Below, piece after piece: positions 4,318 through 5,782 of a stretch of 5,782 nucleotides of DNA. The notes below the pieces were generated by a model that saw nothing but the letters and a program-made list of their open reading frames with translations, ran no database searches and was not told the origin of the DNA. The stretch is from an uncultured Clostridia bacterium (GTDB taxonomy: Bacteria; Bacillota; Clostridia; Oscillospirales; CAG-272). Every line of letters begins with the position of its first letter. Positions within the stretch are counted from its first letter, which is position 1. A program made the position numbers and the translations under genes. The DNA lies in the NCBI GenBank assembly GCA_904501985.1, contig CAJGCT010000064.1:1-5782 (forward strand). Direction: 5' to 3'.

Positions 4318-5782
4318 ATGCCGAAGATAACGCTTTTTGCCCTCAATTCTTCCTATACGCATACTAATCTTGCGGTGCGCTGTATCAGAAAAAGCCTTAT
4401 GGCGGCAGGATTTGACTGTGATATTATTGAGTTCAGCCTGAAGGACAAGCGTCGCCGTGTGCTTGAAGCACTTGTCACGGCAGATGCCGATATTTACGGC
4501 TTTTCCGCGTACATATGGAACATAAGCGAGCTTTACGGCTTTGCATCGGACCTTAAAAAGCTCCGCCCGAGGTCGGTTATCGTGTTCGGCGGCCCTGAGG
4601 TGTCATTTGACAGCGAAGAGATACTTGCGGCGCGTCCCTATATCGGCTGCATCATAAAAGGTGAGGGCGAGAGGGCGTTTTGTGAGCTTGCAAAGATGTG
4701 GGAGGGTGGGTCTGTCATTCCGCCTGTGATAGACGGCGGAATATTTGAGGATTTTTCCACTCAGGGAAGCGTATACGAGCAAGGTGAGCTTCAAAGCGGC
4801 TCCAGACTTGTATACTACGAATCCTCGCGCGGATGCCCTTTTAGGTGCGCCTACTGCCTTTCGGCACTTTCGGGAAGCGTCCGCACCAAGGACGCCGACA
4901 CAGTACTTTCGGAGCTGCTTGAATTTGAAAATGTAGGCAATATAAAGGTGGTAAAATTTGTTGACCGCACCTTTAATTTTGACCGCGAGCGTGCTAAAGA
5001 GATATGGCGCGGCCTGCTTCTTGAAAAATACACGAAAAACTACCATTTCGAGATATGCGCCGAGCTGCTTGACGAGGAAAGTTTTGATATACTTTCGCGT
5101 TTCCCGAAAGGCAAGGTACAGCTTGAAATAGGCGTGCAGTCCATAAATCCCGATGTATTAAGGCGAGTGTGCCGCCCATCTGATACGGACAGGCTTATCG
5201 GGAACATCGAGCGTCTTTACAAAATGGGAAATATGCATATACACGCAGACCTTATTGCAGGTCTGCCCGGCGAAACGTTTGATAGCTTTTCCCATGCCTT
5301 CGATGCGCTTTATAATAAATGCCATATGCTTCAATTGGGGTTTTTGAAGCTTCTGCACGGCTCAAAACTGCGGCGTGAGGCGGAGGATTTCGGATGCGTT
5401 TATTCTGATGCACCGCCTTATGCGGTGCTTTCTACCGATACACTCTCGTTTGCCGATATATCACGGCTTCACGATATCGACGAGCTTTCGGAAAGATACG
5501 GCGGCGGTGGCTTTTTACGTGGAATGAAGCTTATTATGTCACGCACTGATTCGCCCTTTTCGGTGTTTTTTTCACTTTCGCTGCGTTTTGCGGCTGACGG
5601 TCTTCGCATCGGTGAGCTGTCACAGTCTGGAGCTTATGAGAAGCTTTACGAATACTCTGCCGAGGGTAAAGACGTTGATCTTGCAGAATGCCTGATCCTT
5701 GATTTTCTCACCTCGCAGAAGCTATCTCCGCCAAAAATCGGCGGACACGAGCTTGTGAGATGCGATGATACTGCAAAGCATG
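4318..5782 (+). CDS. B12-binding domain radical SAM protein with DUF4080-type C-terminus (cut by right edge)
   Basis: The frame is open without a stop for 488 residues to the window edge. Residues 1-135 form a cobalamin-binding-like Rossmann domain: LNSSYTHTNLAVR (9-21), FGGPEVS (90-96) and KGEGE (114-118). It lacks the DxHxxG cobalt-ligand motif. The radical SAM core (about 165-350) has CPFRCAYC, whose Cys173, Cys177 and Cys180 bind the 4Fe-4S cluster, then FVDRTFNF (213-220), LEIGVQSIN (269-277) and DLIAGLPGET (311-320). The following region, FLKLLHGSKLR then PPYAVLSTDTLS (366-377), matches what I know of DUF4080 proteins. Reaction and substrate are unknown for this group. It probably needs anaerobic conditions and S-adenosylmethionine. 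ATG 4318 is set by AAGGAG (4307-4312) five bases upstream. It lies 59 bases after the glycosyltransferase on the same strand and may be cotranscribed through the weak hairpin between them. An unknown number of C-terminal residues is missing. Confidence 0.88.
   Translation, partial: MPKITLFALNSSYTHTNLAVRCIRKSLMAAGFDCDIIEFSLKDKRRRVLEALVTADADIYGFSAYIWNISELYGFASDLKKLRPRSVIVFGGPEVSFDSEEILAARPYIGCIIKGEGERAFCELAKMWEGGSVIPPVIDGGIFEDFSTQGSVYEQGELQSGSRLVYYESSRGCPFRCAYCLSALSGSVRTKDADTVLSELLEFENVGNIKVVKFVDRTFNFDRERAKEIWRGLLLEKYTKNYHFEICAELLDEESFDILSRFPKGKVQLEIGVQSINPDVLRRVCRPSDTDRLIGNIERLYKMGNMHIHADLIAGLPGETFDSFSHAFDALYNKCHMLQLGFLKLLHGSKLRREAEDFGCVYSDAPPYAVLSTDTLSFADISRLHDIDELSERYGGGGFLRGMKLIMSRTDSPFSVFFSLSLRFAADGLRIGELSQSGAYEKLYEYSAEGKDVDLAECLILDFLTSQKLSPPKIGGHELVRCDDTAKH

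Noticed and set aside
4603..5046. Minus-strand open frame of 147 codons
   Set aside because: It lies wholly opposite the radical SAM gene, shows no recognisable motif, and the plus strand carries the conserved Cys cluster there.
5244..5265. 7-bp inverted repeat GCAGACC/GGTCTGC
   Set aside because: It falls on the conserved ADLIAGLPGE coding motif, so protein constraint explains the sequence.
5410..5431. Perfect 7-bp hairpin GCACCGC/GCGGTGC followed by TTTCT
   Set aside because: It lies inside the radical SAM reading frame, which continues open through a conserved region. The tail is too short for a convincing terminator, so it is probably chance.
1..5782. CRISPR array, riboswitch or replication origin
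   Set aside because: No regularly spaced repeats, no leader with a recognisable riboswitch core, and no clusters of DnaA-type boxes were seen on either strand.

Overview
The window reads as chromosomal DNA of a low-to-mid-GC Gram-positive anaerobe, most likely a gut-type member of the Clostridia. This is inference. It rests on strong Shine-Dalgarno sites, Bacillota-type -35/-10 promoters, a tRNA with an encoded CCA end, a diacylglycerol glucosyltransferase of the UgtP/MGDG-synthase type, and a B12-binding radical SAM protein of a kind common in anaerobes. Genus cannot be read from the sequence.

Left part (1-1782): the C-terminal tail of an unrecognised gene, then malQ (4-alpha-glucanotransferase) with its own strong promoter. 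The tail gene and malQ are each followed, 5-6 bases after the stop codon, by a copy of the same ~64-base hairpin repeat. Both copies start with TGAATAG and have a 12-bp stem, a 24-base loop and a T-rich tail, so both probably act as terminators.

Middle part (1713-2258), about 550 bases without an intact protein gene: the second repeat copy; directly beside it, on the minus strand, the C-terminal end of a DDE transposase broken by a one-base frameshift; and then a minus-strand tRNA-Leu(UAG) gene with a consensus promoter and two tandem hairpin terminators.

Right part (2259-5782): a plus-strand gene string of a membrane-anchored CE4 polysaccharide deacetylase, a processive diacylglycerol glycosyltransferase (4-base overlap), a small intercistronic hairpin, and a B12-binding/radical SAM/DUF4080-type protein that runs off the right edge. 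The first two act at the cell envelope. The role of the radical SAM protein is unknown.

The left and right parts differ in isoleucine codon choice: ATA is rare in malQ (2 of 22) and common in all three right-hand genes. The middle section with the tRNA and transposon debris is therefore a plausible junction between segments of different history. I found no convincing new multi-gene system. The most interesting structure is the repeat pair bracketing malQ and its link to the dead transposase.
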